From Thermoplasmata archaeon (GTDB lineage Archaea; Thermoplasmatota; Thermoplasmata; Thermoplasmatales; Thermoplasmataceae): a stretch of 64,000 nt of DNA. Of this stretch, positions 35,103 through 44,918 are shown piece after piece. The stretch is from NCBI GenBank assembly GCA_021820525.1, contig JAKADM010000005.1, positions 52,584 to 116,583 of the forward strand, read 5' to 3'. Position 1 is the stretch's first letter. Each line of letters starts with the position of its first letter. Both the position numbers and the translations under genes were made by a program. Under the pieces are notes generated by a model. It did not search any database. It worked only from the letters and a program-made list of their open reading frames with translations, and was not told the origin of the DNA.

Positions 35103-35158
35103 AAACCGGCAGGTCTTAAGGTGCTGTAGATCTCAGTGAAGTGATGGGATGCCGGTTT
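35103..35158. repeat. Inverted repeat, possible structured RNA
   Basis: AAACCGGCA (35103-35111) and TGCCGGTTT (35150-35158) pair perfectly over 9 bp, enclosing 38 bases. The arms are GC-rich against an AT-rich background. It starts 10 bp after the stop of the fusion gene, so it could be a terminator-like structure or part of a small RNA. Confidence 0.4.
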
Positions 35159-35518
35159 AACCAGGTGACTTTACAATTATAAGGATGATAATCGAAAATT
35201 CACTTGAAATTGACCAGGATCTGGCAATAATAATCCTAATACTATTTTTCACTTGAGCTTCAAATTTTTTTCATCCACATAGGGGTTTTTCAACCCTGGA
35301 ATTGTTTTCACGCCAGGAATCTGCAACCCCTGAATCTTCATAATGAGAAAGATGTAATTTCATGTTTAAGATCATCTTACCGGTAAATAATATGGACCAG
35401 GCGATGGAATCATGGGCAAAAAGTCAACTGGAATTCTGTTAATGCCAGTGTATTGACCGTATCAATTACTTCCTAATTCCATCATTGTACATCTGTTCCC
35501 TGTTCCACACAGCGGAAA

Positions 35519-35538
35519 CAGGCATAGTCCAATGCCTG
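35519..35538. repeat. Hairpin upstream of alaS
   Basis: CAGGCAT (35519-35525) and ATGCCTG (35532-35538) are perfect 7-bp arms around a 6-base loop, about 117 bp before the alaS start. Confidence 0.4.
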
Positions 35539-35654
35539 AGGATTGATTTATAATTTTATATCTCAGTAATGTTCTTTCTGTATTCAGGGTAATATAGATT
35601 CATATTTTAAAAATGAAACAAATGTAAAACAATATTTATCAAAGCTAAAATCAT

Positions 35655-38300
35655 ATGCTCCCTATGGTTGCAAAGGCGGAGGAAGATTCAGAATTCAATC
35701 TTGATTTTTTCAAGAATAATGGTTTTACGAGGAAGATATGTATTAGCTGTGGCATGCCCTTCTGGTCGCAGGATGGTGAAAGAAAGACATGTGGGGATCC
35801 ACCATGCGATGAATATGGCTTCATCGGAAGGCCAGTGGGCAGAAGCAGGATGTCCATAGATGACGTGAGGACTGCTTTCTTTGACTATTTCAAAAAGGAT
35901 CATGGCCTTGTAAAGCCCTATCCTGTGGTTCCAAGATGGAGAGACGATGTACTTCTGGTAAATGCATCCATATATGATTTCCAGCCACACGTAACATCTG
36001 GTCTTGTAAAGCCTCCGGCAAACCCCCTTGTAATGTCTCAGCCATCCATAAGGATGAATGACCTGGATTCGGTGGGAATTTCGGGAAGGCATCTCACATC
36101 CTTCGAGATGCTGTGCCATGATTCGTTCAATACTCCCCAGCATGAGATATACTGGAAGGAGGGCACAGTGTCAAGATGCCACGGATTTGTAACTGAGGCG
36201 CTTGGCATAGATGGAAAAGAGGTATCATACAAGGAGAAGCCGTGGTCTGGTGGAGGAAATGCAGGCAATGCCCTTGAGGTTTTCATAAGAGGTTTGGAAA
36301 TTGCCACCCTTGTGTTCATGGATCTGAAGGAGGATCCCAGGGGTGATGTGGAGATAGATGGTTCACTCTATTCAAAGATGAATCTAAGGGTTGTGGATAC
36401 CGGTTACGGGCTTGAAAGAATAAGTTGGGTTACAACAGGGGCCCCAACGGTTTATGATTCCATATATGGCAACGCAATCGATTATATTCTCACGGAATCT
36501 GGATTAAAAACAGACAACAGAAAATACATGGGTGAAATTACAAGGATCCATTCTTCCGAAACGGAAAAAAACGTTAGAGAGATAGAGGAAGACATTAAAA
36601 TCAAAATGAAGAATTATGGTGAAATCGACTGGGTCTACGTTGATAAGATAAGGCAGGCTTACATTTTGGGAGATCATTGCAGATCACTCATACACATGTT
36701 CAGAGATTATGTGATTCCAAGTAATGTTAAGGTTGGTTATCTGATGCGTATGCTTCTCAGGAGATCATTCAGGGCTATGGACTTTTTAGGATTTAAGGGA
36801 GACCTCATGGATATCATGAAGATCCAGGAAGAAAACCTGAAAGGAATAGTTGATGGTTTTCCCCATAAATTTGCAGAGGATATAATAAGGGAGGAGAGGG
36901 AAAAGTATATCAAATCAGAGGAAAAGGGCAGGGAGGAAATAGAGAGAATTTTGAAAAAGAATGGAAATATTGGCGAAAATGATCTTGAGCTTCTCTATGA
37001 TTCCTATGGAATTGTGCCTGAATTGACAAAGCAATATCTTCAGGAAAAAGGAATTGTAATTCAGATCCCAGCGGATTTTCATAGCAGGATAGTGAATAAG
37101 CATTCCTCAAAGAAAAGCGAAGAAAAACAGGTTCCATTACTGGATTTCGTGGATCTGGAAACAAGAACACTATATTATGACGATCCGAGATTAATGGAAT
37201 TTACCGCCATTGTTCTGGGTTCAAAGGACAATATGATTGTTACAAATCAGACGGCATTTTACCCAACAGGAGGAGGGCAGCCCCATGACATAGGCTATTT
37301 TAAGATTGGGGATGAAAAAATAGATGTAATAGACGTATACAAGGTTGGAAAGGCAATAGTGCACGTTTTGTCCTCACCAGTAAAGAAGGGCACCAGGCTC
37401 AAGGGATATGTAAATTATGAAAGAAGGAGGCAGCTGATGATCCACCACACATCAACCCATCTCCTTCTTGGCATAACAAGATCATTTTTGGGGGATCAGG
37501 TATGGCAGGCCGGTGCCCAAAAAGGGGTTGAAACGTCAAGAATTGACATAACATGCAATATTAAAATCACAAGGGAAATTGCGGATGAAATAGAAAGAAG
37601 ATGCCTGAAGGCCATAACTGAAAACAGAAAAGTTACAGTGAGAAATCTCGAATGGAATATGGCAACCAGCAAGTATGGCTTTCGGCTTTTTGAAGGTGGT
37701 GTGCCCCTTTCCGATCATCTGAGAGTAGTTGAAATAGAGGGCATCGACGTGGAAGGTTGTGGGGGCACCCACCTTTCTTCAACAGGGGAAATTGGCTTTA
37801 TAAAAATAATATCAGTGGACAGCATTCAGGAGGGAATACAGAGAATCACATTCTGTGCAGGTGCTGCAGCACTCAATTATGTCCAGGGGATTGAAAGGGA
37901 ATACAGCGAAATTAAGGAATACGTGAGGGCAACATCTGAAGTTCCAACCAGAGTGAGAGAAAGCATGGATGAACTGATCTCCCTGAGAGAAAGGATGAAG
38001 GAACTTCTAAAGAACGAAGCAGAGAGGAAGTTTGAATCTGCCGGGGAGAAAGAGATAGGTGGCATAAGGGTAAAACTGATCCATTGCAGTGAGGAGGAGA
38101 AAAAACTGATTATTCCAATGATCCTGAAAAACGGTTCAAATGGCATAATTGTATGCGGTGGCCATATAACTGTGGCCGGAAGCAGGGATAAGGTTGCAGA
38201 ATCCCTTTACAGGTTATTATTCTCGGAAGAGCCACAAAACAAAGGTAAGGTACTTATGGGAAAAATTGGTAATGTGGCAGATGAAAAGTTAATAAAATAA
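35655..38300 (+). CDS. alaS: Alanyl-tRNA synthetase, archaeal type
   Basis: An 881-residue enzyme. The N-terminus has the archaeal extension with CGMPFWSQDGERKTCGDPPC, a cysteine cluster. The class II core runs from about 75 to 330, followed by the tRNA-recognition helices, the editing domain with HHTSTHLL and CGGTHLSSTG (zinc ligands), and the C-terminal dimerisation domain. It charges tRNA-Ala, whose identity base pair G3-U70 is present in the tRNA-Ala at the right end of this window. The ATG at 35655 follows an AT-rich promoter. Confidence 0.95.
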   Translation: MLPMVAKAEEDSEFNLDFFKNNGFTRKICISCGMPFWSQDGERKTCGDPPCDEYGFIGRPVGRSRMSIDDVRTAFFDYFKKDHGLVKPYPVVPRWRDDVLLVNASIYDFQPHVTSGLVKPPANPLVMSQPSIRMNDLDSVGISGRHLTSFEMLCHDSFNTPQHEIYWKEGTVSRCHGFVTEALGIDGKEVSYKEKPWSGGGNAGNALEVFIRGLEIATLVFMDLKEDPRGDVEIDGSLYSKMNLRVVDTGYGLERISWVTTGAPTVYDSIYGNAIDYILTESGLKTDNRKYMGEITRIHSSETEKNVREIEEDIKIKMKNYGEIDWVYVDKIRQAYILGDHCRSLIHMFRDYVIPSNVKVGYLMRMLLRRSFRAMDFLGFKGDLMDIMKIQEENLKGIVDGFPHKFAEDIIREEREKYIKSEEKGREEIERILKKNGNIGENDLELLYDSYGIVPELTKQYLQEKGIVIQIPADFHSRIVNKHSSKKSEEKQVPLLDFVDLETRTLYYDDPRLMEFTAIVLGSKDNMIVTNQTAFYPTGGGQPHDIGYFKIGDEKIDVIDVYKVGKAIVHVLSSPVKKGTRLKGYVNYERRRQLMIHHTSTHLLLGITRSFLGDQVWQAGAQKGVETSRIDITCNIKITREIADEIERRCLKAITENRKVTVRNLEWNMATSKYGFRLFEGGVPLSDHLRVVEIEGIDVEGCGGTHLSSTGEIGFIKIISVDSIQEGIQRITFCAGAAALNYVQGIEREYSEIKEYVRATSEVPTRVRESMDELISLRERMKELLKNEAERKFESAGEKEIGGIRVKLIHCSEEEKKLIIPMILKNGSNGIIVCGGHITVAGSRDKVAESLYRLLFSEEPQNKGKVLMGKIGNVADEKLIK

Positions 38301-38324
38301 AATTTCACATGGGGATAGAAGCCC

Positions 38325-40037
38325 ATGACCTATATATTCAGCAACGAGGAAGAGAAAGATATAAAGGATGATCTTTCAAAATTTTTCAAAATCAAATCGG
38401 TTAGCCACGAAGGCCCCGTTCTAATATTTAAGGTAGAGGAAGACGAAAGATTCGATATTATTCTCAACAGTGCGCTGGAATATATGCTTGACAAAGGGTA
38501 TAATCTTTATAACAGCGGCTCAGACGAAATTATTGTTGCAAGAAGAAATGAATATGGAAGATCACAGACACTGAAGCTTATTCTTCTATTGCTCACAGTT
38601 TTGACCATATTCTATGCAGGTGCATCCTACGCCATTTCGTACTATGTGGGGCAGCCACTGTTTTTGGTAATTATGAAATCTACCATTTACTTTCTTCTTC
38701 CCGTACTTGCCATACTTGCTTCACGGGAGTTACCAAAATACATAATAAGAAAAAAAAGCGGGCAGAAATATACACTTCCCCTGTTTATACCAAACCCCAT
38801 AATAATGGGTACAATGGGTTTAATAAATGCCCCTGATGAACCATATAAAACATCAGATGACCAGTTTTTCTCTGGATTTTTCTCTCTTATTTCCGGCTTC
38901 ATTGTATCCATGGTTTTTCTTTCAATGGGATATTATGGAGTTTCCATATTTCATGGACTTGATTACGGGCCAAATTCATCTGTAAGCCTTGTCAATCTTC
39001 CATTGCTATTTCAGGCCATCCTTGGAAGATTCCTGCCTGCACAGGGTGAGATGGATCCGTTCGCACTCGCCGGCTGGGCAGGTCTTATATTTACTTCATT
39101 TAACGCCTTTCCGGTGGGATTTCTTGATGGGGCATATATATTTTCAACCCTTTCCCCAGCCACAAGAAAGAACATTTCATATATTTTTATAACAATAATG
39201 GCATTTATTGATCTTACCTACCCGGTATGGTTTATACTTCCATTTTTCATTCTTCTTGTTGGCCTTGATGTGCAGGAGCCAATGAATACGGCAGTAAGAA
39301 AGATTAACCGAAAGACGGTGCTTCTTATTATCGTGACACTTCTGATCGCCGTCGTTGGCCTTACACCCTTTCCTGTCCACATCAGCTCACCATCCATAGA
39401 AATATCCACAGAATGGGATTCTGCAGTCGTATTGGGAAATATTACAAATTCGGCCTGCTTTCAAATAAATGTGGTAAATTCGGGGCAGATACCTGTTGAT
39501 CCTGGATTCTACATCCCGGGCGGAATTCCCTATGATGTGAAAGCCCTTACGGGAGATATAAGCCCAGGTCAGGCAACCACATATAAGCTGACAATTAACA
39601 GTTCAACTCTCAATTACGGTCAGTCCTCTCTTAAGGTGAAAATATATGTGAATAGCGCATCGAGCACCATAGATCTGAAAATCCTGAAAATTAGACCATC
39701 AGACAATATTTCCCTGGTTCAAATACCTCACATTGGCAATTCTGGATACAACATAACTGTTTCCAATTCCCAGAATGAGACCAGTCCAGAAACAATGTTC
39801 ATCTCTGCACCGGAAAACCTGAACTATTCCTTTGCCGAAAGCATGGGGAATGATACGTCTCCACCACAGTACTGGAATGGCACATACATAGATAACGGAA
39901 TACATATGGAAAAAATACCCGGCTCAAAAGAAACAGCCATGAATATAAATATCACGGTAGACATTCCTCAGGGAGAATTTATGGAAATTGCCTTTTACGA
40001 TTCATCTTATATTGGAAACTATACTATCTTATATTGA
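38325..40037 (+). CDS. Site-2-protease homologue lacking zinc histidines (predicted pseudoprotease)
   Basis: A 570-residue membrane protein. Residues 1-80 form a cytosolic domain; helices begin at 82. The M50 protease framework is clear: the stretch LPLFIPNPIIMGTMG after the first motif and AGWAGLIFTSFNAFPVGFLDGA (N260, D268) for the LDG motif. However, the HExxH motif reads RELPK (134-138), so both zinc-binding histidines are replaced while the Glu remains. Zinc hydrolysis should be lost, as in plant EGY3-like homologues. The C-terminal 200 residues are an external beta-rich domain of the NEW3/CARDB kind. It may act as a chaperone or regulator in the membrane (inference). The NAD-kinase-like gene starts overlapping its stop. 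Confidence 0.8.
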   Translation: MTYIFSNEEEKDIKDDLSKFFKIKSVSHEGPVLIFKVEEDERFDIILNSALEYMLDKGYNLYNSGSDEIIVARRNEYGRSQTLKLILLLLTVLTIFYAGASYAISYYVGQPLFLVIMKSTIYFLLPVLAILASRELPKYIIRKKSGQKYTLPLFIPNPIIMGTMGLINAPDEPYKTSDDQFFSGFFSLISGFIVSMVFLSMGYYGVSIFHGLDYGPNSSVSLVNLPLLFQAILGRFLPAQGEMDPFALAGWAGLIFTSFNAFPVGFLDGAYIFSTLSPATRKNISYIFITIMAFIDLTYPVWFILPFFILLVGLDVQEPMNTAVRKINRKTVLLIIVTLLIAVVGLTPFPVHISSPSIEISTEWDSAVVLGNITNSACFQINVVNSGQIPVDPGFYIPGGIPYDVKALTGDISPGQATTYKLTINSSTLNYGQSSLKVKIYVNSASSTIDLKILKIRPSDNISLVQIPHIGNSGYNITVSNSQNETSPETMFISAPENLNYSFAESMGNDTSPPQYWNGTYIDNGIHMEKIPGSKETAMNINITVDIPQGEFMEIAFYDSSYIGNYTILY

Positions 40038-41104
40038 TCCACTTGAAGGCAGGTTTTATAATAAATCCAGTGGCTGGTTCTGGCATATTCCACAAGAGGA
40101 ACGGCTCAGATGTTTTGAATGACAGGAAGTGTGGCTATTCCATAGTCAGGGCTACAGAATTCCTTGACGAGCTTGACAGAGACATATTTTTTGTAACTGC
40201 TTCGGGTGAAATGGGTGAAAATATATTGAAAGAATCAGGTTTTGAAAATTTAGAAATATGTCACAAAACATCGTTCCCATCCACAGCAAGGGATACGGTG
40301 GAGTTCGTCCAGGAATCCAGAGGGAAAATAGACGTCCTGATTTTCGTTGGTGGAGATGGAACTGCCAGAGATATTTCATCAGCATCGCCCGATGTCCCCG
40401 TTATCGCCATACCATCGGGAATGAAGATGTACAGCTCCGTTTTTTCGCACACACCAAGAGATGCTGCCAGCAGGCTTGAATCTTTCCTCTCCAAAAGCAA
40501 CTATTACATTGCAGATGCCATTGTGGAAGATGCAGATGAGGAAAGAATGAAATCTGGAGAGCTTGTATTAAACAGATATGGAACTCTCAAGGTAGTATCC
40601 CTGGGGGCAAAATATGAAGATCCAAAGATTGTGAGAAATGAATGGTCTTCAGACTCCATAATTGAATTCCTTATTGACACAATGGACGATTCCTACTACA
40701 TAATAGGCACAGGTGGCACATGCAAGAGTCTTATGGAAAGAATTGGTCTGGACACGTCAATTTTTGAAGTAGACCTTATCAGAAACAGGCAGCTTGTAAA
40801 AAGCAATGTTTTCCCGGAGGATCTCAGGGCATTACTCAATGAAAACATTCCAGTTAAAATAGTTGTATCGCCCTATGGAGGGAGCGGTTACTTCCTGGGG
40901 AGAGGCAACAGGCAGATAAGTGCAGAGGTTGTGATGAAGGCTGGAAAAAGGAATATAATAATCCTGTCATCTCCAGAAAAGTTAAGGACTATAAAGACCC
41001 TGAGATATGATCTGGAAGGATTGCCTGAAAATTTTTTCGGTAAATATGTGCGGGTATTGACAGGATATGGCACCTATTCCATGGTTCCTGTGACTGATTT
41101 CTGA
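40034..41104 (+). CDS. ATP-NAD kinase-like protein (COG3199 type)
   Basis: A 356-residue cytosolic protein. The N-terminus GFIINPVAGSG and the motif FVGGDGTARDIS (GGDGT 106-110) are those of the diacylglycerol/NAD kinase fold; the length and lack of a NAD-kinase C-terminal pattern place it in the COG3199 branch, annotated as polyphosphate/ATP NAD kinase-like. The start is a TTG at 40034 that overlaps the previous stop (TTGA). The true substrate is not certain. Confidence 0.8.
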   Translation: MIHLKAGFIINPVAGSGIFHKRNGSDVLNDRKCGYSIVRATEFLDELDRDIFFVTASGEMGENILKESGFENLEICHKTSFPSTARDTVEFVQESRGKIDVLIFVGGDGTARDISSASPDVPVIAIPSGMKMYSSVFSHTPRDAASRLESFLSKSNYYIADAIVEDADEERMKSGELVLNRYGTLKVVSLGAKYEDPKIVRNEWSSDSIIEFLIDTMDDSYYIIGTGGTCKSLMERIGLDTSIFEVDLIRNRQLVKSNVFPEDLRALLNENIPVKIVVSPYGGSGYFLGRGNRQISAEVVMKAGKRNIIILSSPEKLRTIKTLRYDLEGLPENFFGKYVRVLTGYGTYSMVPVTDF

Positions 41105-41147
41105 CATAATTAAACACTTTTAAATTCCACCAAATATTATGGTGTAA

Positions 41148-42878
41148 ATGGCCAGAACATTTGCCGATCTGAGCAAATACGTAAAGCGTGCCCCTTCAAG
41201 CTGGAAATCCATGCTGATCATTCTTTTTATATTCATAATTGAGTACTTTCTTTCAAAAAACCTTATCTTTTCCATATTCCTCATAATAATTCCGGCCATA
41301 ATTACCCTCTCACTGGATGAACTATTATCCTATGGATTCAGGTCAAGGCTCAATTTCAGGAAGAATACCTTTCTTTTTGCCATAACTATGGTAGTGTTCT
41401 ACATAGTATATACGATCTTTAATGGAATAATGCCCTTTCTTCACAGGCAAAATATTGCCATTGCAATATCATTCATATCCTTTTTCCGGTTCATGGTTTT
41501 TTATGCATACCTTTCAGACAATGATGGAGTAAACTATGTTTCAGCCAATATGTTTGCCATATCCCTCATACCCATATTTCTCTTCTATGGTGATTATACC
41601 ATTCTTGTTGAAGCCATGGCCTATTCACTAATTTCATCCTATCTTTCCCTTGTTTTTGTAGCAAAATCTACCAAATCATTCAAGGATGAGTTTGGCCAGG
41701 AGCCAAGAGATCTGATAAAATTTTTCCTGTACAGTTCAACAAGTAAGAAATATTATGATTCCGGAGACAGGTTTTTTAAAAGGATATACAGCCACGAAAG
41801 GGTTGTGCCCGTGGATATGGTTAGATTCCAGAGGAATGACGGCACAACCAAGATGGCAATGGTTTTTCCCTATGTCCACCCTGGCCCTTTTGGAACCATT
41901 GGTTCAAGCAACCTTCCAGAAAGGCTTTTGAAATATGTTTCGGAGAAATCAGAGGAGATTATGGTATTTCACACAGCCACAACGAACAATAACAACTGCT
42001 CCGGTGAAGATGATATAAGGGCAATAGGCGAAGCAATCCTTTCCATGTGGGACGGGGATGGAATTGCCCATAAAATGTCAAGGCTCCTATCATTGAAGAG
42101 CGCTGGAGTCAGGATAGATGCCATAGCCTTTGGAAACAGGGGAATCATGGCATTGAATCCAGACCGGGTTGATTTTGACGATATTCTATATACGGAAGGC
42201 CAGCGTGGCTTCAGATATGTGGAGGAATCAACCGGCATAAAGTTCTCCATTGTTGATGGACAGAACAAGTTTGTAAGAGGCTCAAGGGAAATAACAGACA
42301 TATCTCCCTATCTCCATGGAATGGCAAAGCTTTCAGGAAGATTGAAAACGAAATATCCCTGCAGGGTTGGCTATTCGAAAAAGAAGATCGATTCAAGGGA
42401 GCTGGGCCCTCTTGGGATTCAGGCAGTGGTCTTTGACTATGGTGCCGAGAAAGATGCCATAATACTCACAGATTCAAACAACATAACAATTGAACTTATG
42501 AATAGGGTATTTGAAATGCTGGGAACTGAATATAAAAATAAGGTTATATACACAACGGACAACCATGTTGTAAATGCAGGATCACTGGATATGAATCCTT
42601 TGGGAGAGGGCGATGACTGGAAGGATATATCGTTAAAAATAGTGGAAACTGTTAGGGAAGCATCAGAAAATATTGAAGATGTGAAAGCAATTTACGGGAC
42701 AAGAAATGTAAGGGTCAAAATGGGTTCTGAAGAATCCTACCAGACAATGATGGATACGGTCTTCACATCACTGAAGAAGGCAAGGGTTTACGCAGCCATT
42801 ACCCTTTCCCTGACCCTGATCATACCTGTTTTCTTGTCAGTTACCGGAATCATTTTCAAGATTCCATTCATTGGATGA
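41148..42878 (+). CDS. DUF2070 family membrane protein
   Basis: A 576-residue archaeal protein. The first 180 residues hold about six to seven helices, the rest is a cytosolic domain, with one or two helices near the C-terminus (551-572). The signature YVHPGPFGTIGSSNLP (residues 244-259) and the His/Asp-rich stretch FHTATTNNNNCSGEDD point to a metal-binding hydrolase-like domain. Family function is unknown. Its last 42 bp overlap the convergent aroC gene in another frame. Confidence 0.8.
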   Translation: MARTFADLSKYVKRAPSSWKSMLIILFIFIIEYFLSKNLIFSIFLIIIPAIITLSLDELLSYGFRSRLNFRKNTFLFAITMVVFYIVYTIFNGIMPFLHRQNIAIAISFISFFRFMVFYAYLSDNDGVNYVSANMFAISLIPIFLFYGDYTILVEAMAYSLISSYLSLVFVAKSTKSFKDEFGQEPRDLIKFFLYSSTSKKYYDSGDRFFKRIYSHERVVPVDMVRFQRNDGTTKMAMVFPYVHPGPFGTIGSSNLPERLLKYVSEKSEEIMVFHTATTNNNNCSGEDDIRAIGEAILSMWDGDGIAHKMSRLLSLKSAGVRIDAIAFGNRGIMALNPDRVDFDDILYTEGQRGFRYVEESTGIKFSIVDGQNKFVRGSREITDISPYLHGMAKLSGRLKTKYPCRVGYSKKKIDSRELGPLGIQAVVFDYGAEKDAIILTDSNNITIELMNRVFEMLGTEYKNKVIYTTDNHVVNAGSLDMNPLGEGDDWKDISLKIVETVREASENIEDVKAIYGTRNVRVKMGSEESYQTMMDTVFTSLKKARVYAAITLSLTLIIPVFLSVTGIIFKIPFIG

Positions 42879-43940
42879 TCTCATTCTGAAAAACAGGTCA
42901 AGAATTCCAAGGGATGCCACACATTTTACAACTGGAACCGCCCTTATGGCGATGCAGGGATCATGCCTGCCCTTAACCGTGATTTTTTTAACATCATGGG
43001 TTATCACATTTATTGTTTCCTGCTCCTTTCTTATGGACGAAGTGGGTTTAAATGCAGTGCGGAATACAATATCGTCTCCATAAGTTATGCCGCCAAGTAT
43101 GCCGCCGTTCCTGTTCGAGTCAGTATAATACCTTTCTCCATCCCACTTGAATGGTTCGTTTGATTCGCTTCCCTTCTTTGAGGATATGGAAAAACCATCT
43201 CCAAATTCTATTCCCTTGACCCCGGGAATGGAGAATATGAGATGGGATAGGATCGATTCAACAGAATCGAAGAACGGTTCACCCATGGAGGCCGGCGTGC
43301 CACGAACTACCGTTTTGACTGTGCCCCCTGTGCTGTCCCCCTCAGACATGAGTTTTGCTATTATTTTCCTGCCTTCGCTGTCTGCCGATGGATCAGCCAT
43401 TCTTGTATCAAGTGAATAAATTAGATCCTCATCAGGGTCTTCCACATCCATTCTAATCATGCCAAGCTGTTCAAGATAGGAGACAACCTCTATATGATAA
43501 TACTTCAATATTTGGACTGCAATCGAACCCGCTGCCACAAGGGGTGCAGTCATTCTACCTGAAAGAAAGCCGCCACCTGCATAGTTCCTGAATTTTCCAT
43601 ATTTCAGGAAAAGGCTTAGATCACCATGGCCGGGCCTTGGATTTTCCCTGAGATCATCATAATGTTTTGAAATCGCATCCTCATTCTGAATGATCATTGT
43701 AATTGATCCTCCATCAGTATACCCGTTGTTCAATCCACTTATGAATGAAACCCTGTCGCTTTCTCTCCTCTGTGTTGTTATGGCACTCTTTCCCGGTGCC
43801 CTTCTCTCCATCCATTTTCTTGTTTCTTCCCCATCGATGTAAAATCCAGCTGGAATACCATCAAGGACTGCGCCAACAGCCTCTCCATGGGATGATCCAA
43901 ATATGGTAAGGCCAATCCTGTCCTTAAATGTAAAACTCAT
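42837..43940 (-). CDS. aroC: Chorismate synthase
   Basis: A 367-residue enzyme that uses reduced FMN to make chorismate from EPSP, the last shikimate step. Signatures are GSSHGEAVGAVLDG near the N-terminus, RPGHGDLSLFLKYG, the middle RNYAGGGFLSGRMTAP, and DPCIAIRAVPVVKCVA in the C-terminus. It is isolated from other aro genes here. The last 42 bp overlap the end of DUF2070; a 4-bp gap separates it from the MscS gene upstream on the same strand. Confidence 0.95.
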   Translation of the reverse strand: MSFTFKDRIGLTIFGSSHGEAVGAVLDGIPAGFYIDGEETRKWMERRAPGKSAITTQRRESDRVSFISGLNNGYTDGGSITMIIQNEDAISKHYDDLRENPRPGHGDLSLFLKYGKFRNYAGGGFLSGRMTAPLVAAGSIAVQILKYYHIEVVSYLEQLGMIRMDVEDPDEDLIYSLDTRMADPSADSEGRKIIAKLMSEGDSTGGTVKTVVRGTPASMGEPFFDSVESILSHLIFSIPGVKGIEFGDGFSISSKKGSESNEPFKWDGERYYTDSNRNGGILGGITYGDDIVFRTAFKPTSSIRKEQETINVITHDVKKITVKGRHDPCIAIRAVPVVKCVASLGILDLFFRMRSSNEWNLENDSGN

Positions 43941-43944
43941 ATTT

Positions 43945-44847
43945 TCACGCCCCCTCCTTTGGCTTTGTGTATTTCATTGCGACTTCAAGCATCCTGCTTC
44001 TCCTTTCAGCAGCCTCCTCTCCTTTGAACTTTGCCTTGATGCTTATGAACATTGAAGTCATGGTCATTTCATCAACCAGAATTGTTGGTTCTTCAATGAC
44101 CTCCGGGAATTTCCTTATTTCCTCTGCAACATTCTTCTTGAAATATTCCAGGTCAGAGTTTTTTGGTATTTCGGTTCTCGCCTGTACTACAACATTTCCC
44201 TTCCTTATGAAGAACGCAGCCTGTACCAGCACACCATTGGGCACTCTTACAATATCTCCGGAATCCATCATAACCACCGTGTAGTTTATGGTCAGGTTCG
44301 TAACAATTCCGGAAACGGACGAATTAATAAAGAAATCTGTGGAAATATATTTTGGGGGAATGGTAGGAAAAGTGGCACCCCACTGCCAGGCCTGAATTAT
44401 TATTCTGTCCCCTATTTTGAAGGGTTTTGTCGCAATAATCAAAATACCCGCAAACTGATTTGCCAGAACACTTTGTGCAGCAAGACCAAGGACAACACTT
44501 ATGAGTGCACTGCTCAAAATCAATGAGGATACATCTATGCCAAGGGTTGACAGCACCGCAATCAGTATCATAAAATAGGCAACCATACTTATTATGAGCA
44601 CAATGGGTTTTATCCTCCCATCAGACATTCCCGCCTTCTTCAGATAGTGTTCCAGGAGCCTCACCATTATTCTGAATATGGCAAAAACAGATACGCCAAC
44701 GATGATGGCCATCAAATATTTGGAGTATTCTGATATGGAAACACCAAGTATGGGCCTCCCCGCGAGAATGATTACATAGCCTATTATGACTGCAAGAAAA
44801 GTTATTCCTATGTAGTACTTTGCCTTTGATATCCTGTTGCCAGCCAT
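43945..44847 (-). CDS. MscS-type mechanosensitive channel
   Basis: A 300-residue protein with about four N-terminal helices (13-30, 42-61, 81-105, 110-140). The pore helix and beta-domain region has SVVLGLAAQSVLANQFAGI, then KPFKIGDRIIIQ and VTNLTINYTVVMMDSGDIVRVPNG, the classical MscS pattern. It opens under membrane tension to release solutes. Its start ATG is at 44847 and the stop lies 4 bp from aroC, so these two may share a transcript. Confidence 0.9.
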   Translation of the reverse strand: MAGNRISKAKYYIGITFLAVIIGYVIILAGRPILGVSISEYSKYLMAIIVGVSVFAIFRIMVRLLEHYLKKAGMSDGRIKPIVLIISMVAYFMILIAVLSTLGIDVSSLILSSALISVVLGLAAQSVLANQFAGILIIATKPFKIGDRIIIQAWQWGATFPTIPPKYISTDFFINSSVSGIVTNLTINYTVVMMDSGDIVRVPNGVLVQAAFFIRKGNVVVQARTEIPKNSDLEYFKKNVAEEIRKFPEVIEEPTILVDEMTMTSMFISIKAKFKGEEAAERRSRMLEVAMKYTKPKEGA

Positions 44848-44918
44848 GGCTGATAATGATTAATTCCAATAAAAGATATTCTAAAAAATAGTTATGAGTT
44901 TAAATTTTCTTTAAAAGA

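Larger units (their letters stand above)
35093..35654. other. Gene-poor stretch with inverted repeats
   Basis: About 560 bp with no convincing gene; open frames in all frames are under about 50 codons. It contains a perfect 9-bp inverted repeat (35103-35111 with 35150-35158) and a tight hairpin (35519-35538). The end of the stretch serves as the promoter region of alaS. This is the only gap over 300 bp in the window and may hold an RNA gene or a decayed gene. Confidence 0.5.

Noticed and set aside
35185..35256. 23-codon plus-strand ORF with a hydrophobic end
   Set aside because: Very short, no ribosome site, no similarity; listed only as part of the gene-poor stretch.
35688..36143. 151-residue minus-strand frame
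   Set aside because: Antisense to the start of alaS, where the class II core is intact on the plus strand.
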